From assembly GCF_012396605.1 (NCBI RefSeq), contig NZ_JAAXPW010000005.1, forward strand, positions 1 through 64,000: 64,000 nt of DNA. The letters are read 5' to 3'. Below, piece after piece: positions 54,100-63,993 of this stretch (positions are counted from its first letter, which is position 1; every line of letters begins with the position of its first letter). A model generated the notes under the pieces. The model had not been told where the DNA came from, searched no databases, and was given only the letters and a program-made list of their open reading frames with translations. A program made the position numbers and the translations under genes. Source of the DNA: Ureibacillus thermosphaericus. Lineage in GTDB: Bacteria > Bacillota > Bacilli > Bacillales_A > Planococcaceae.

Positions 54100-55578
54100 A
54101 TGTATCAAGATCAATACAACACTCACAGAGTTCATAAAGTCAATCTTCTACTAACTATTATTTTAGTATTTCTTATTTGTGTACCGATTGTTTCATCTAG
54201 GGGATTTGAAGAGGGAGCAATTATTATTGTAGCGGGCTTGATTGTTCTTGTGATGTCGATAATCACTTTCTTTTTACCAATCAATACATATGTAAAAGGC
54301 TTAACCATATCATTAATTCCAAGTATAGTGGTATTAGCACTCTTAATTTTGGATGGATTTTCTATTATTAAACACTATATTATTATTCTTACAATTGCGA
54401 TGGTTACACTCTATTTTAAGAAAGAACTGATTTTAGCGTTAGGTCTTTTGCTAGATGTAGTATATCTCGTATTATTTTTCCTTTTGCCAGAAAACTTATT
54501 AGGACTGAATAACAATTTTTCTGGGTTCTTGACTGTCTTCTTTATCATAAATGCATTTATGGTTCTTTTATATTTGCTGATGAAATGGGGAAGACAACTG
54601 ATTGTTGATGCATTTCAAAAAGAACTTGAAGCGAAAGAGGGAATGAATAAGTTAACATCCACTTTTGCATCCATCGAATCTGTATCTGATTTGCTTGATA
54701 ACCATATTACAAAATTTAATACAGAATTAAATACGATCTTTAGTTCAAGTAAAGACATTGTACAATCAGCAGAACAAATGGGTACTAGTATACAAGAAGA
54801 GGCGAATAGTGTAAATATCATCAATGATTCAATGGTTCAATCATCAGAAAAAATGGGACAAATCGTTATCGTTGCTGAAGATATTGTAAAAAAATCGGAA
54901 AATATGAATAGAAAAGTACAAGAAGGTTGGAATAAAATCAATCAAGTAACTGATTATATGGATTCAGTTGGTACAACGATTAGCAATACAGTTATAACGG
55001 TTTCTGATTTGCAAACTAGTTTAGAAAGGGTAAATACATTACTCGAAAGTATAAAAGAAATTGCAGATCAAACGAACTTGCTTGCACTGAATGCTGCCAT
55101 TGAATCGGCTCGTGCTGGTGAGCATGGAAAGGGATTCGCAGTAGTAGCGGAAGAAGTAAGAAAACTAGCTGAACAAAGTGCCCAAATGACAGAGAATATT
55201 AAATTGGTGACGGATGAATTATTCAACAAATCCAAAATAGCTCAAGAAAAATCAGCTCAAGGAGAAAGTGCGATTACGGAAGGTAGATTATTGCTTAAGG
55301 AAATTTCTCATTTCTTTGAAGAAATAAAAAGTACATTTACAGAAATTCATAATGGACTATCAATGGAAATGTCAGAAATCGAATTGGCAAATCATAATTT
55401 CTTTACAATTCGAAATCAAATTGAAAACGTATCTGCTATATCTGAAGAAAATGCTGCGTCAACGGAAGAAATAATCTCTACATTAGAAAATACACATGAT
55501 TTAATCGCTTCTATACATTCATCAATAAACGAAATAAATGTATTAATTAAACAGTTGAGAGACTTGACAAAAAGTTAG
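54100..55578 (+). CDS. Methyl-accepting chemotaxis protein with membrane-only sensor
   Basis: This 492-residue chemoreceptor has about six N-terminal membrane helices (residues 14-165) with very short outside loops and no periplasmic-type sensor or HAMP domain. It is followed directly by a coiled coil and the signalling tip [36 protein letters not shown] (about 325-360) and a normal descending arm. The ligand may be sensed inside the membrane. The start ATG follows AAAGGGGAAG. It is monocistronic. The relic at 18693 corresponds to residues after the EEVRKLA point of this protein. Confidence 0.92.
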   Translation: MYQDQYNTHRVHKVNLLLTIILVFLICVPIVSSRGFEEGAIIIVAGLIVLVMSIITFFLPINTYVKGLTISLIPSIVVLALLILDGFSIIKHYIIILTIAMVTLYFKKELILALGLLLDVVYLVLFFLLPENLLGLNNNFSGFLTVFFIINAFMVLLYLLMKWGRQLIVDAFQKELEAKEGMNKLTSTFASIESVSDLLDNHITKFNTELNTIFSSSKDIVQSAEQMGTSIQEEANSVNIINDSMVQSSEKMGQIVIVAEDIVKKSENMNRKVQEGWNKINQVTDYMDSVGTTISNTVITVSDLQTSLERVNTLLESIKEIADQTNLLALNAAIESARAGEHGKGFAVVAEEVRKLAEQSAQMTENIKLVTDELFNKSKIAQEKSAQGESAITEGRLLLKEISHFFEEIKSTFTEIHNGLSMEMSEIELANHNFFTIRNQIENVSAISEENAASTEEIISTLENTHDLIASIHSSINEINVLIKQLRDLTKS

Positions 55579-55752
55579 TATTATCAGTTCTCTGGATTAG
55601 TTCATCGCGATGAATGGGAATGTTTACGATTAAAATTATTATTGTCCTCCTGTTAATTTCTTTTAGATTCTCAATAGGTATAATTTTACTTTAAGGCCCA
55701 AATAATAGATTTGAAAATCCAGATTTATTTGGCGAAAAAATAGGAGGACAAT
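55579..55752. other. Spacer upstream of the MMPL relic
   Basis: No gene seen. TAGGAGGACAAT (55741-55752) is a strong ribosome site kept in front of the broken gene. Confidence 0.4.
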
Positions 55753-55919
55753 ATGAAATTTATACAGACACTAACGGATAAAGTCGCTAAAAAAAAGGGG
55801 CTTGGATTACTATTGCCATTTGGTCGACAACAATCGGAGCGAGTGTTCCATCAAACTGTTTATCCTATAGAAATAAAGAAATTTTCCTAGAATTACCATT
55901 GTATACTATAATATATTAA
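55753..55919 (+). pseudogene. Frameshifted N-terminal relic of an MMPL-type transporter
   Basis: After a strong ribosome site the frame begins MKFIQTLTDKVAKKKG. At the homopolymer run A8G4 (55789-55800) the sense continues in the -1 frame as AWITIAIWSTTIGASVPSN and stops at 55919. The joined sequence resembles the start of MMPL/RND-type membrane exporters. The rest of the gene (over 650 codons) is missing. In frame zero the peptide simply ends after 45 codons. Confidence 0.45.
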
Positions 55920-56323
55920 GAAGTATTAATAGGAACTGGAAAACCCTGTCTAATTTAAAAAAGGTGAAATCTACGTCTTTTTAATATTGAGCAGGGTTTT
56001 GTTAATGTTTATCATCATTTCATGAAAAAATTTCCTAATATATTATTTTTTGAATTTAAATTCAAAAATTTGTAATTTTTGTAAAATCGTTTGATAATAG
56101 AGAAAAGATGAATTGTTAAGCTTTAATGTTATCAAAGAAGCGGCTCAGCTGTGGATACACAGAAACAATATTACGCTTTAATCAAATGTATTGTTTAAAA
56201 TACATCCACTTCCATATTAAAGAGCTGTTCTGTTTGTGAAAAAGGTTGTAGTTTGAAGTAACTCCTATAAATTTTTGTGAATGTCTAAAAGACTATATAT
56301 TGATTGAAAGGAGTAGATATTAC
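55920..56323. other. Spacer with weak hairpin before the nitronate monooxygenase gene
   Basis: AAAACCCTG (55940-55948) can pair with CAGGGTTTT (55992-56000) around a 43-nt middle, perhaps an old terminator of the lost transporter. No gene is seen. AAAGGAG (56307-56313) is the ribosome site of the next gene. Confidence 0.4.
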
Positions 56324-57346
56324 ATGTTCAGCAACTTAAAATATCCAATAATTCAAGCGCCGATGGCAGGGGGGATTGCAACGGTCGATTTAGCTCTTGC
56401 AGTTTCACAAAATGGTGGACTTGGGTTTCTAGCAGCGGGTTATAAAACTCCAGAAGCAATCGAGCAGGAAATCATCAAATGCAAAGAAGCCGCTTTGCCT
56501 TTTGGGGTGAATATTTTTGTTCCTCAAAACGACTCCCTTGATGAGTCATTGTATTTGTATAAGGAGCGCCTTGAAGAAGATTTCCAAATTCCATTAACAA
56601 TTCCAAAACCCGATGACGATTATTGGACGGAAAAATTGGAGTTAGTCAAGACGTATAAAGTCCCTTATGTTTCGTTTACATTTGGTTGTCCAACCAATGA
56701 AATCATTGAACAAATTAAAGAGAATGGCAGCTATGTAATCGTTACGGTGACCAATTTAGAGGAAGCAAAAATTGCTGTACAACAAGGAGCAGATGCAATT
56801 TGTTTACAGGGGATAGAAGCTGGAGGGCATCGAGCAACTTTTCAAAATGTGGATGAAGAATCTTATGTACCACTGATGGAATTCATATCTACGGTTCGAA
56901 AAGAAATGGCAGTTCCAATAATTGCTGCTGGAGGCATTATTAATGGTAAGGACATTCACCTCGCATTAAATGCTGGAGCTGATGTGGTGCAGCTAGGTAC
57001 GGCTTTCCTTTGTACAGAAGAAAGCGGAGCTAACCCAGTTTATAAACAGGCTCTTCAATCTGGAGAGTTTACAGAAACAGCCCTTACACGTACATTTTCA
57101 GGTCGACTTGCGCGGGGATTGAAAAATGAATTTATGGTGAAGTATGAAAGCATTGCACCAGCCATTTATCCCGCTGTCAATACATTAACGCAGCCGATTC
57201 GTGCAAAAGCATTGAAAGATCAAAACCCTCAAGCCATGTCACTTTGGGCAAGTACACGTTTTAAAGAGATTCAGTCAGGTACAGTAAAAGAGATATTTGA
57301 CCGACTTATTAAAGAATTGGAGCTATGTCGCTCTTCATGTATTTAG
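56324..57346 (+). CDS. Nitronate monooxygenase (2-nitropropane dioxygenase family)
   Basis: This 340-residue FMN-dependent TIM-barrel enzyme oxidises toxic nitronates to keto compounds and nitrite. Visible are YPIIQAPMAGGIATVDLALAVS at the N terminus, GADAICLQGIEAGGHRATF (about 155-173; the catalytic His is in GGHR), PIIAAGGIINGKDIHLALNAGADVVQLGTAFL (FMN phosphate site) and the family end. The ATG lies 10 nt after AAAGGAG; the longer frame upstream lacks a site. A weak co-directional membrane gene follows after 70 bp. Confidence 0.92.
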   Translation: MFSNLKYPIIQAPMAGGIATVDLALAVSQNGGLGFLAAGYKTPEAIEQEIIKCKEAALPFGVNIFVPQNDSLDESLYLYKERLEEDFQIPLTIPKPDDDYWTEKLELVKTYKVPYVSFTFGCPTNEIIEQIKENGSYVIVTVTNLEEAKIAVQQGADAICLQGIEAGGHRATFQNVDEESYVPLMEFISTVRKEMAVPIIAAGGIINGKDIHLALNAGADVVQLGTAFLCTEESGANPVYKQALQSGEFTETALTRTFSGRLARGLKNEFMVKYESIAPAIYPAVNTLTQPIRAKALKDQNPQAMSLWASTRFKEIQSGTVKEIFDRLIKELELCRSSCI

Positions 57347-57416
57347 ACATAGGGGAAATTTGTTGTGACATATAATGATTGAAAATTCTTTCAATTTGTA
57401 GGCAAGGGGGACATTT

Positions 57417-57833
57417 GTGAAGAAAATTTGGCCATATGTATGGAAAATAATTTGGTTTGTTGGGTTAATTATTTTAACAATTATTAGTTATAATATTGAA
57501 CAACATTTATCAAATAAAGTTCTTTATAACGTAACTCCATTAAATTGGAGTCATTTTATCATTCATTTTATTTGGGGGATTTATTTATCGCTTATTTGTA
57601 TTAATAGATGGAAGATTCAGTTCAACTTTCCATTATTCATTTGCGTATTTATTCCTAGTTTTGTGTTATCGCTTTATCTTCCTTTAACTTCGGTGTCAAT
57701 CATTAACATCCCTGTAGGTATGTGGTTTGCTAAAGTTTACTCTTCAGGATTGATTGAAATAGTAGCCGGTTTATCGTTAATGGTTAGCTTATTTTATCCT
57801 GCGAAAAATGAAAAAGAAAACATATTTTTATAG
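57417..57833 (+). CDS. Four-helix membrane protein, unknown
   Basis: This 138-residue protein has four predicted membrane helices (about 8-26, 42-60, 70-95, 100-128) and short charged ends. It has no recognised motif. The GTG start lies behind AAGGGGG. It may be co-transcribed with the nitronate monooxygenase gene 70 bp upstream. It is followed by a strong bidirectional hairpin. Confidence 0.7.
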   Translation: MKKIWPYVWKIIWFVGLIILTIISYNIEQHLSNKVLYNVTPLNWSHFIIHFIWGIYLSLICINRWKIQFNFPLFICVFIPSFVLSLYLPLTSVSIINIPVGMWFAKVYSSGLIEIVAGLSLMVSLFYPAKNEKENIFL

Positions 57834-57837
57834 AAAT

Positions 57838-57880
57838 TGAAAGGACATAACTTTTTTGATAGAAGTTATGTCCTAAATTT
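57838..57880. terminator. Bidirectional terminator between the membrane and thioredoxin genes
   Basis: GGACATAACTT/AAGTTATGTCC, a perfect 11-bp stem around TTTTGATAG, with AAATTTTTC after it on the plus strand. Confidence 0.85.
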
Positions 57881-57887
57881 TTCAAAG

Positions 57888-58208
57888 TTACACCGTTTGC
57901 GCATCCAAAAATTGCGTTACATCTTCCGGTGTTTTGGCGTTGGCACTATGAAGGTGAGCTAATTTTTCACCGTTTTTATAAATTAATAAACTTGGAATTC
58001 CCAATACTTGATATTTTTCAGCCAGTTCTGGGAAATCATCGCGATTGATTTCGAACCATTCATACTGATTGTACTTTTCAATAATCGGATCAATAAACAT
58101 GTTCATGCGTACACAATCAGGGCACCAACCTGCATAAAATTTAACTATCACTGGCTCGTCCTTGCTAATAATTTCATTAAATTGTTCAATTGACGTAATT
58201 TCTTTCAA
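57888..58208 (-). CDS. Thioredoxin-family protein (YtpP-like)
   Basis: This 106-residue thioredoxin-fold protein has the redox motif AGWCPDCVRMN (WCPDC instead of WCGPC, residue about 30) and GIPSLLIYKNGEKL with the conserved cis-Pro. CPDC is typical of Bacillus YtpP-like proteins, suspected thiol reductases. The TTG start at 58208 lies 7 nt after AAGGAGG; the longer frame upstream has no site. It lies between the membrane gene and the fad region, on the opposite strand to both. Confidence 0.9.
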   Translation of the reverse strand: MKEITSIEQFNEIISKDEPVIVKFYAGWCPDCVRMNMFIDPIIEKYNQYEWFEINRDDFPELAEKYQVLGIPSLLIYKNGEKLAHLHSANAKTPEDVTQFLDAQTV

Positions 58209-58402
58209 TTTTTTCGCCTCCTTACCTAGTAGTTTACACATTTTAGCGAATGTCGGAAAGAAATATGTTTGGAGTGTAAATAACAAACTATTAAAATATC
58301 AATTAATTTTTCGAAAATTTTAATAAAAGGATTGCGAAATTCTGTAAAATCATCTACACTAAATACAAGAATAGTTGCTTCATGTATTTTTTTTAAACTA
58401 GA

Positions 58403-58420
58403 AATGAATAGCCATTCATT
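58403..58420. promoter_or_regulatory. FadR-type palindrome 1
   Basis: AATGAATAGCCATTCATT is a perfect palindrome with 7-bp arms and a 4-bp centre. Its half-sites match the ATGAATGA/TCATTCAT-type boxes of Bacillus FadR, about 115 bp upstream of fadN. Confidence 0.6.
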
Positions 58421-58494
58421 TTCTTGAAAAAAACATCTTCAAATGAGGAATTGAATAAACTATGAATGAACAAAGGGGAAACTTATAGCGAAAA

Positions 58495-58512
58495 TGAATG
58501 ATTGTTCATTCA
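58495..58512. promoter_or_regulatory. FadR-type palindrome 2
   Basis: TGAATGATTGTTCATTCA has perfect 7-bp half-sites TGAATGA/TCATTCA matching the published FadR consensus of B. subtilis. It lies 23 bp before the fadN start, so bound repressor would block transcription through the leader. Long-chain acyl-CoA should release it. Confidence 0.8.
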
Positions 58513-58535
58513 AAAGAGTGAAGGGGGAATTGTTT

Positions 58536-60920
58536 GTGACGTATAAAATTGAAAAAGTAGCAGTAATTGGATCTGGGGTTATGGGTTCCGGTATTGCAGC
58601 TCATTTAGTAAATATCGGTATACCAACATATATGTTGGATATTGTTCCAAAAGAACTAACGAAAGAAGAACAAGAAAAAGGATTGACACTTGAACATCCA
58701 ACAGTGAGAAACCGCATTGTGAATAATGCTGTACAAAAATTGTTGAAACAAAAACCAGCTCCGCTAACTTCACCAAAAAATTTAGCACTGTTAACAGTTG
58801 GGAATTTAGAGGACGATTTAGATAAGTTAAAAGAAGTAGATTGGATTATTGAAGTAGTTGTCGAAAATCTTGATGTGAAGCGAAACTTATTCGAAAAAAT
58901 AGAACAGGTGCGAAAGCCTGGTGCCATCGTTAGCTCAAACACTTCCGGAATCAGTGTAAATAAGATGGTGGAAGGCAGAACGGAAGAATTCCAAAAACAT
59001 TTTTTAGGAACGCATTTTTTCAATCCGCCACGCTATCTAAAATTGCTTGAAATTATTCCTACTGAACATACATCGCCAGACGTTGTAACCTTTATGAAAA
59101 ATTTTGCGGAAGATGTGTTAGGCAAAGGAGTTGTAATAGGTAAGGATACACCAAATTTCGTGGCCAACCGAATTGGTACGTATGGCTTGCATATTACACT
59201 CCATGAAATGCTAAAACGAGGATATTCAGTTGGAGAAGTAGATTCAGTAACAGGACCTTTAATTGGCAGACCGAAATCTGCAACTTTCCGGACACTTGAT
59301 GTGGTAGGGTTGGATACGTTTATTCATGTGGCAAAAACAGTGTATGACCAAACTACTGGTGAAGAACAAAAAATTTTTGAAGTTCCAGAACTGATTCATA
59401 AGTTAGTGGAAAGAGGAGCCCTCGGTGCAAAATCTGGTCAAGGTTTCTATGTGAAGAAAGGAAAAGACATTTACGAAATCGATCCAAACACGCTAGAGTA
59501 TGTTCCACAAAAGAAATTAAAAGCTCCTTCCATCGAAATGGCAAAACAAACAAAAGGGTTAGATAACAAGTTAAAAACATTAGTATACGCAAATGACCGA
59601 GCTGGTGAACTACTGTGGAATATTTTTGCTCCAACATTGATCTATTCTGCAGAATTAAACGGCATTATTGCAGACAACATTGTGGAAATCGACAATGCCA
59701 TGAAATGGGGATTCGGTTGGAGCCAAGGTCCGTTTGAAATGTGGGATGCAATCGGCGTAGAAAAATCCGTTGCGAAAATGGAAGAAGAAGGTCGCAATGT
59801 TCCTGAATTTGTGAAAAAACTATTAGCGAAAGGCTATAAATCATTCTATCAAGAAATAGATGGCCAATTAGCATTCTTTAATGGAGAAGATTATGAAATT
59901 ATTCCTGTCAATGAAAAAGCAATTGATTTAAAACGTTACAAAAAACAGCACGGCGTTCTTAAATCAAACTCTGGTGCTAGTTTGATTAATATCGGGGACG
60001 GCATTTTACTTCTTGAATTCCATTCGAAATCAAATGCCATTGGATTAGACATCATTCAAATGATTAACTATGCAATCGATGAAGTAGAAGCAAATTACAA
60101 AGGGCTTGTCATCGGAAACCAAGGAAAGAATTTCTGCGTTGGTGCAAACCTTGGCATGATTTTAATGGAAGCGCAAGATGACAACATATTTGAACTTGAT
60201 TATGTTGTGCGTGCATTCCAAAAAACGATGCGTCGCATTAAATATTCGAGAAAACCAGTTGTGGCAGCTCCGTTTGGCATGACACTCGGAGGTGGAGCGG
60301 AAGTTTGCTTGCCAGCAGCACGCATTCAAGCTTCAGCAGAAACGTATATGGGACTAGTGGAAGTTGGTGTTGGATTAATTCCAGGAGGCGGCGGAAACTT
60401 AGCTCTCTATGAAAAGGCATTGGAAGGTCTTCCAAAAGGTGTGGAAATTGATTATCAAGCCGTTGCGAATAAAGTATTTGAAACAATTGCGATGGCGAAA
60501 GTGTCCACTTCTGCGGAAGAAGCTCGAGAAAATAACTTCTTAAGCAATCAAGATGGCATTTCCGTAAATCCGGATCATCTTATTTACGATGCGAAGCAAG
60601 TAGCACTTTCCTTATATGAATCTGGTTATAAGCCACCAGTGAAAAAGAAAATCAAAGTGGTTGGTGCACCTGGTTATGCAACGATGTTGTTAGGAGCACA
60701 GAACATGTACACAGCAGGTTATATTTCAGAACACGATTTAAAAATTGCGAAAAAACTTGCTTATGTACTGGCTGGAGGCCTTGTACCATATGGAACGGAA
60801 GTAGATGAAGAATATTTGTTAAATTTAGAACGCCAAGCGTTTTTAGAGCTTGTGGCTGACCGTAAATCTCAAGAGCGTATGCAACATATGCTCGTAACTG
60901 GTAAGCCGTTGCGCAATTAA
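58536..60920 (+). CDS. fadN: 3-hydroxyacyl-CoA dehydrogenase / enoyl-CoA hydratase FadN
   Basis: FadN is the bifunctional middle enzyme of fatty acid beta-oxidation. The 794 residues have an N-terminal NAD+-binding dehydrogenase with AVIGSGVMGSGIAAHLVN (about 10) and SNTSGISVNKMVEGR, a HAD C-terminal domain (about 225-420), and a C-terminal crotonase part (about 480-680) with GLVIGNQGKNFCVGANLGM and AAPFGMTLGGGAEVCLPAARI. The GTG start at 58536 follows AAGGGGGAATTG. First of fadN-fadA-fadE, with FadR boxes upstream. Confidence 0.95.
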   Translation: MTYKIEKVAVIGSGVMGSGIAAHLVNIGIPTYMLDIVPKELTKEEQEKGLTLEHPTVRNRIVNNAVQKLLKQKPAPLTSPKNLALLTVGNLEDDLDKLKEVDWIIEVVVENLDVKRNLFEKIEQVRKPGAIVSSNTSGISVNKMVEGRTEEFQKHFLGTHFFNPPRYLKLLEIIPTEHTSPDVVTFMKNFAEDVLGKGVVIGKDTPNFVANRIGTYGLHITLHEMLKRGYSVGEVDSVTGPLIGRPKSATFRTLDVVGLDTFIHVAKTVYDQTTGEEQKIFEVPELIHKLVERGALGAKSGQGFYVKKGKDIYEIDPNTLEYVPQKKLKAPSIEMAKQTKGLDNKLKTLVYANDRAGELLWNIFAPTLIYSAELNGIIADNIVEIDNAMKWGFGWSQGPFEMWDAIGVEKSVAKMEEEGRNVPEFVKKLLAKGYKSFYQEIDGQLAFFNGEDYEIIPVNEKAIDLKRYKKQHGVLKSNSGASLINIGDGILLLEFHSKSNAIGLDIIQMINYAIDEVEANYKGLVIGNQGKNFCVGANLGMILMEAQDDNIFELDYVVRAFQKTMRRIKYSRKPVVAAPFGMTLGGGAEVCLPAARIQASAETYMGLVEVGVGLIPGGGGNLALYEKALEGLPKGVEIDYQAVANKVFETIAMAKVSTSAEEARENNFLSNQDGISVNPDHLIYDAKQVALSLYESGYKPPVKKKIKVVGAPGYATMLLGAQNMYTAGYISEHDLKIAKKLAYVLAGGLVPYGTEVDEEYLLNLERQAFLELVADRKSQERMQHMLVTGKPLRN

Positions 60921-60950
60921 TTCGGAAAAAGAAACAAAGGGGGATGTAAT

Positions 60951-62126
60951 ATGCGTGAAGCAGTTATAGTGTCAGGAGCGAGAACGCCAATTGGTAAAGC
61001 AAAAAAAGGGTCACTCGCTCAAATGCGACCAGATGATTTCGGCGCAATCGTAGTAAAAGAAGCCATTCAGCGTGCAGGCTATGAGGGAGAAATAGATGAT
61101 TTAATTTTAGGATGTGCAATGCCTGAAGCGGAGCAAGGCATGAACGTAGCAAGAAATATTGGAGCATTAGCAGGACTACCAGATACAACTCCTGCGATTA
61201 CAATTAATCGTTTCTGTTCTTCAGGTTTACAATCCATTGCATATGCAGCTGAAAGAATTATGCTTGGTCATGCGAAGGCTATTGTTGCTGGTGGAGTAGA
61301 GTCAATGAGCATGGTGCCAATGATGGGACACGTTGTTCGACCAAATCCAAAATTGGCAGAAGAAGCGCCACAATACTACATGAGCATGGGCCATACGGCG
61401 GAAGAAGTTGCAAAACGTTATGGTGTTAGCCGTGAAGATCAAGACGATTTTGCGGTGCGTTCTCACGAATTGGCTTATAAGGCGATTCAAGAAGGAAAAT
61501 TCAACGATGAGATTGTTCCAATTGATGTTGTACAGCATTACGTTGATGAGAATAACACGTTAAAAGAAAAACGCTTTACATTTTCTATGGATGATGGGGT
61601 ACGACCAGATACATCGAAAGAAGTTTTAAGTAAACTGCGTCCAGCATTCAGTATAAATGGAACGGTAACAGCGGGTAATGCTTCACAAACTTCTGACGGG
61701 GCTGCAGCACTTCTTGTGATGGATCGAGAAGAAGCTGAAAAGCAGGGATTAAAACCGATGGCAAAATTCTTAAGCTTTGCAGTGGGCGGCGTTCCACCTG
61801 AAGTGATGGGAATTGGACCAATTGAAGCAGTGCCAAAAGCGTTAAAACTTGCAGGGTTAAAACAAGAGGATATCGACTTATGGGAACTAAATGAAGCATT
61901 TGCTTCTCAATCTATTCAAGTTATTCGTCATCTTGGTCTCGATCTTAATAAAGTTAATGTAAATGGCGGTGCGATTGCGTTAGGACACCCGCTTGGAGCG
62001 ACGGGAGCAATATTGACGTTAAAGCTAATCCATGAATTAAGACGACAAGAAAAGAAATATGGCGTTGTTACGATGTGTATCGGTGGCGGTATGGGAGCTG
62101 CTGGCGTGTTGGAAGTTCTATATTAA
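60951..62126 (+). CDS. fadA: Acetyl-CoA acyltransferase (3-ketoacyl-CoA thiolase) FadA
   Basis: FadA cleaves 3-ketoacyl-CoA to acetyl-CoA and a shorter acyl-CoA. The 391-residue thiolase shows the acyl Cys in NRFCSSGLQSIAYAAERI (about residue 88), NGTVTAGNASQTSDGAAALLVM, WELNEAFASQ, GGAIALGHPLGATGA and the active Cys in VTMCIGGGMGAAGV near the C terminus. The ATG lies 31 bp after fadN, behind AAGGGGGATG, so it is co-transcribed. Confidence 0.97.
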   Translation: MREAVIVSGARTPIGKAKKGSLAQMRPDDFGAIVVKEAIQRAGYEGEIDDLILGCAMPEAEQGMNVARNIGALAGLPDTTPAITINRFCSSGLQSIAYAAERIMLGHAKAIVAGGVESMSMVPMMGHVVRPNPKLAEEAPQYYMSMGHTAEEVAKRYGVSREDQDDFAVRSHELAYKAIQEGKFNDEIVPIDVVQHYVDENNTLKEKRFTFSMDDGVRPDTSKEVLSKLRPAFSINGTVTAGNASQTSDGAAALLVMDREEAEKQGLKPMAKFLSFAVGGVPPEVMGIGPIEAVPKALKLAGLKQEDIDLWELNEAFASQSIQVIRHLGLDLNKVNVNGGAIALGHPLGATGAILTLKLIHELRRQEKKYGVVTMCIGGGMGAAGVLEVLY

Positions 62127-62164
62127 TCAATTTGTTAGCAATAAATCGATAGGGAGGAATTGAC

Positions 62165-63946
62165 ATGGTTCAAACAACAGATTTTGTAAAGGGTGGAAGT
62201 TTTTTAATTGAAGATGTAGATTTAGAAAAAGTATTTACACCTGAAGATTTTACTGAAGAACATTTAATGATTGCTAAAACGACGGAAGAGTTTGTAGAAA
62301 ATGAAGTATTGCCGTTAATAGATAAATTGGAAAATCATGAATTTGAACACTCCGTAAAATTAATGAAACAAGCAGGTGAACTAGGGCTACTTGCTGCAGA
62401 CATTCCTGAAGAATATGAAGGTCTTGGATTAGATAAAATTACATCAGCTCTTATCGGCGAAAAAATGTCTCGCGCAGGAGGCTTTAGCTTAACGCACGGT
62501 GCTCATGTAGGAATTGGATCATTACCGATTGTCCTGTTTGGAAATGACGATCAAAAGAAAAAATATTTACCGAAATTGGCTAGCGGTGAATGGATTGCTG
62601 CATACGCATTAACAGAGCCAGGATCCGGTTCCGATGCGTTAGGTGCAAAAACAACTGCGAAATTAAATGAGGCAGGAACTCATTATATTCTTAACGGTGA
62701 AAAACAATGGATTACGAACTCAGGCTTTGCAGATGTATTCGTTGTGTATGCGAAGGTAGATGGTGAGCATTTTACAGCATTCATCGTTGAACGTTCATTC
62801 CCTGGCGTTTCTGTTGGTGCAGAAGAGAAGAAAATGGGTATTAAATCTTCATCTACTCGTACATTGATTTTAGAAGATGTACCAGTTCCAGTGGAAAATG
62901 TATTAGGGGAAATTGGTCGAGGACATGTTGTGGCATTCAACATTTTAAATATCGGTCGTTATAAATTAGGTATTGGTACAGTGGGTGCATCAAAAAGAGC
63001 ATTGGAGCTAGCAATCCAATATACAAATCAACGCAAACAATTTAACACACCGATTTCTAGCTTCAATTTAACAAAAGAAAAAATTGCGACAATGGCATCT
63101 GAACTATATGCTTCTGAATCGTTGAATTACCGTACAGTAGGATATTTCGAAGATCGTTTTAGCAAACTTTCTTCTGAAGAATTAAAAGATGGTAAAGCGG
63201 TAGCAAAAGCTGTTGCGGAATATGCAATTGAATGCTCGATTGCAAAAGTTGTTGGTTCTGAAACATTAGATTACATTGCGGATGAAGCAGTACAGCTTCA
63301 TGGTGGATATGGTTTTATGTCTGAATATGAAGTGGAACGCATTTACCGCGACTCCCGTATCAACCGTATTTTCGAAGGAACAAATGAAATTAACCGTTTA
63401 ATAGTACCTGGTACATTCATGAAAAAAGCATTGAAAGGAGAACTTCCTTTATTACAAGTTGCTCAAAACTTGCAACAAGAACTTCTCATGCTCATGCCTG
63501 AAGAGGTTAGCGATGAGCCATTAGCACAAGAAAAATATCTTGTGAAAAATGCGAAGAAAATTGGTATCTTAGCTGCTGGTGTTGCTGCTCAACGCTTCGG
63601 TACAAAACTTGAACAGGAACAAGAGGTATTGGTAAATATTGCGAATATCGCAAACTTTGTATATGCAATGGAATCAGCAGTATTACGCACTGCAAAAGCA
63701 ATTGAACGCGACGGACTTGAAAAAGCGAAGCAAAAATTACTATATACTCAAATTTATTGCCAAGAAGCCTTTGCTGAAATTGAAAAAGAGGCAAAAGAAA
63801 TTGTCATTGCTTCTGTTGAGGGAGATAATGCACGTATAACACTTTCTGCTTTACGTAAATTAACTCGTCACAATCCTTATAATTTAATCTTGAAAAAACG
63901 TGAAGCTGCTGAACGACTAATTGCAGCAGAAAAATATATCGTGTAA
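62165..63946 (+). CDS. fadE: Acyl-CoA dehydrogenase FadE
   Basis: FadE performs the first, FAD-dependent dehydrogenation of beta-oxidation. The 593 residues have the acyl-CoA dehydrogenase core: AYALTEPGSGSDALGAKTTA (about 145), YILNGEKQWITNSGFADVFVVYAK, ERIYRDSRINRIFEGTNEINRL with the FAD-binding and catalytic Glu region, then a C-terminal helical extension of about 150 residues typical of Bacillus FadE. The ATG follows AGGGAGGAATTGAC, 39 bp after fadA. It is the last gene of the operon. Confidence 0.95.
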   Translation: MVQTTDFVKGGSFLIEDVDLEKVFTPEDFTEEHLMIAKTTEEFVENEVLPLIDKLENHEFEHSVKLMKQAGELGLLAADIPEEYEGLGLDKITSALIGEKMSRAGGFSLTHGAHVGIGSLPIVLFGNDDQKKKYLPKLASGEWIAAYALTEPGSGSDALGAKTTAKLNEAGTHYILNGEKQWITNSGFADVFVVYAKVDGEHFTAFIVERSFPGVSVGAEEKKMGIKSSSTRTLILEDVPVPVENVLGEIGRGHVVAFNILNIGRYKLGIGTVGASKRALELAIQYTNQRKQFNTPISSFNLTKEKIATMASELYASESLNYRTVGYFEDRFSKLSSEELKDGKAVAKAVAEYAIECSIAKVVGSETLDYIADEAVQLHGGYGFMSEYEVERIYRDSRINRIFEGTNEINRLIVPGTFMKKALKGELPLLQVAQNLQQELLMLMPEEVSDEPLAQEKYLVKNAKKIGILAAGVAAQRFGTKLEQEQEVLVNIANIANFVYAMESAVLRTAKAIERDGLEKAKQKLLYTQIYCQEAFAEIEKEAKEIVIASVEGDNARITLSALRKLTRHNPYNLILKKREAAERLIAAEKYIV

Positions 63947-63954
63947 TGGTAGAG

Positions 63955-63993
63955 AGCTGCTCACAAGTGAATCACTTGTGGGTAGCTTTTTTG
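63955..63993 (+). terminator. Terminator of the fadNAE operon
   Basis: AGCTGCTCACAAGTG/CACTTGTGGGTAGCT, a 15-bp stem with one or two mismatches and loop AAT, is followed by TTTTTTG. Confidence 0.9.
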
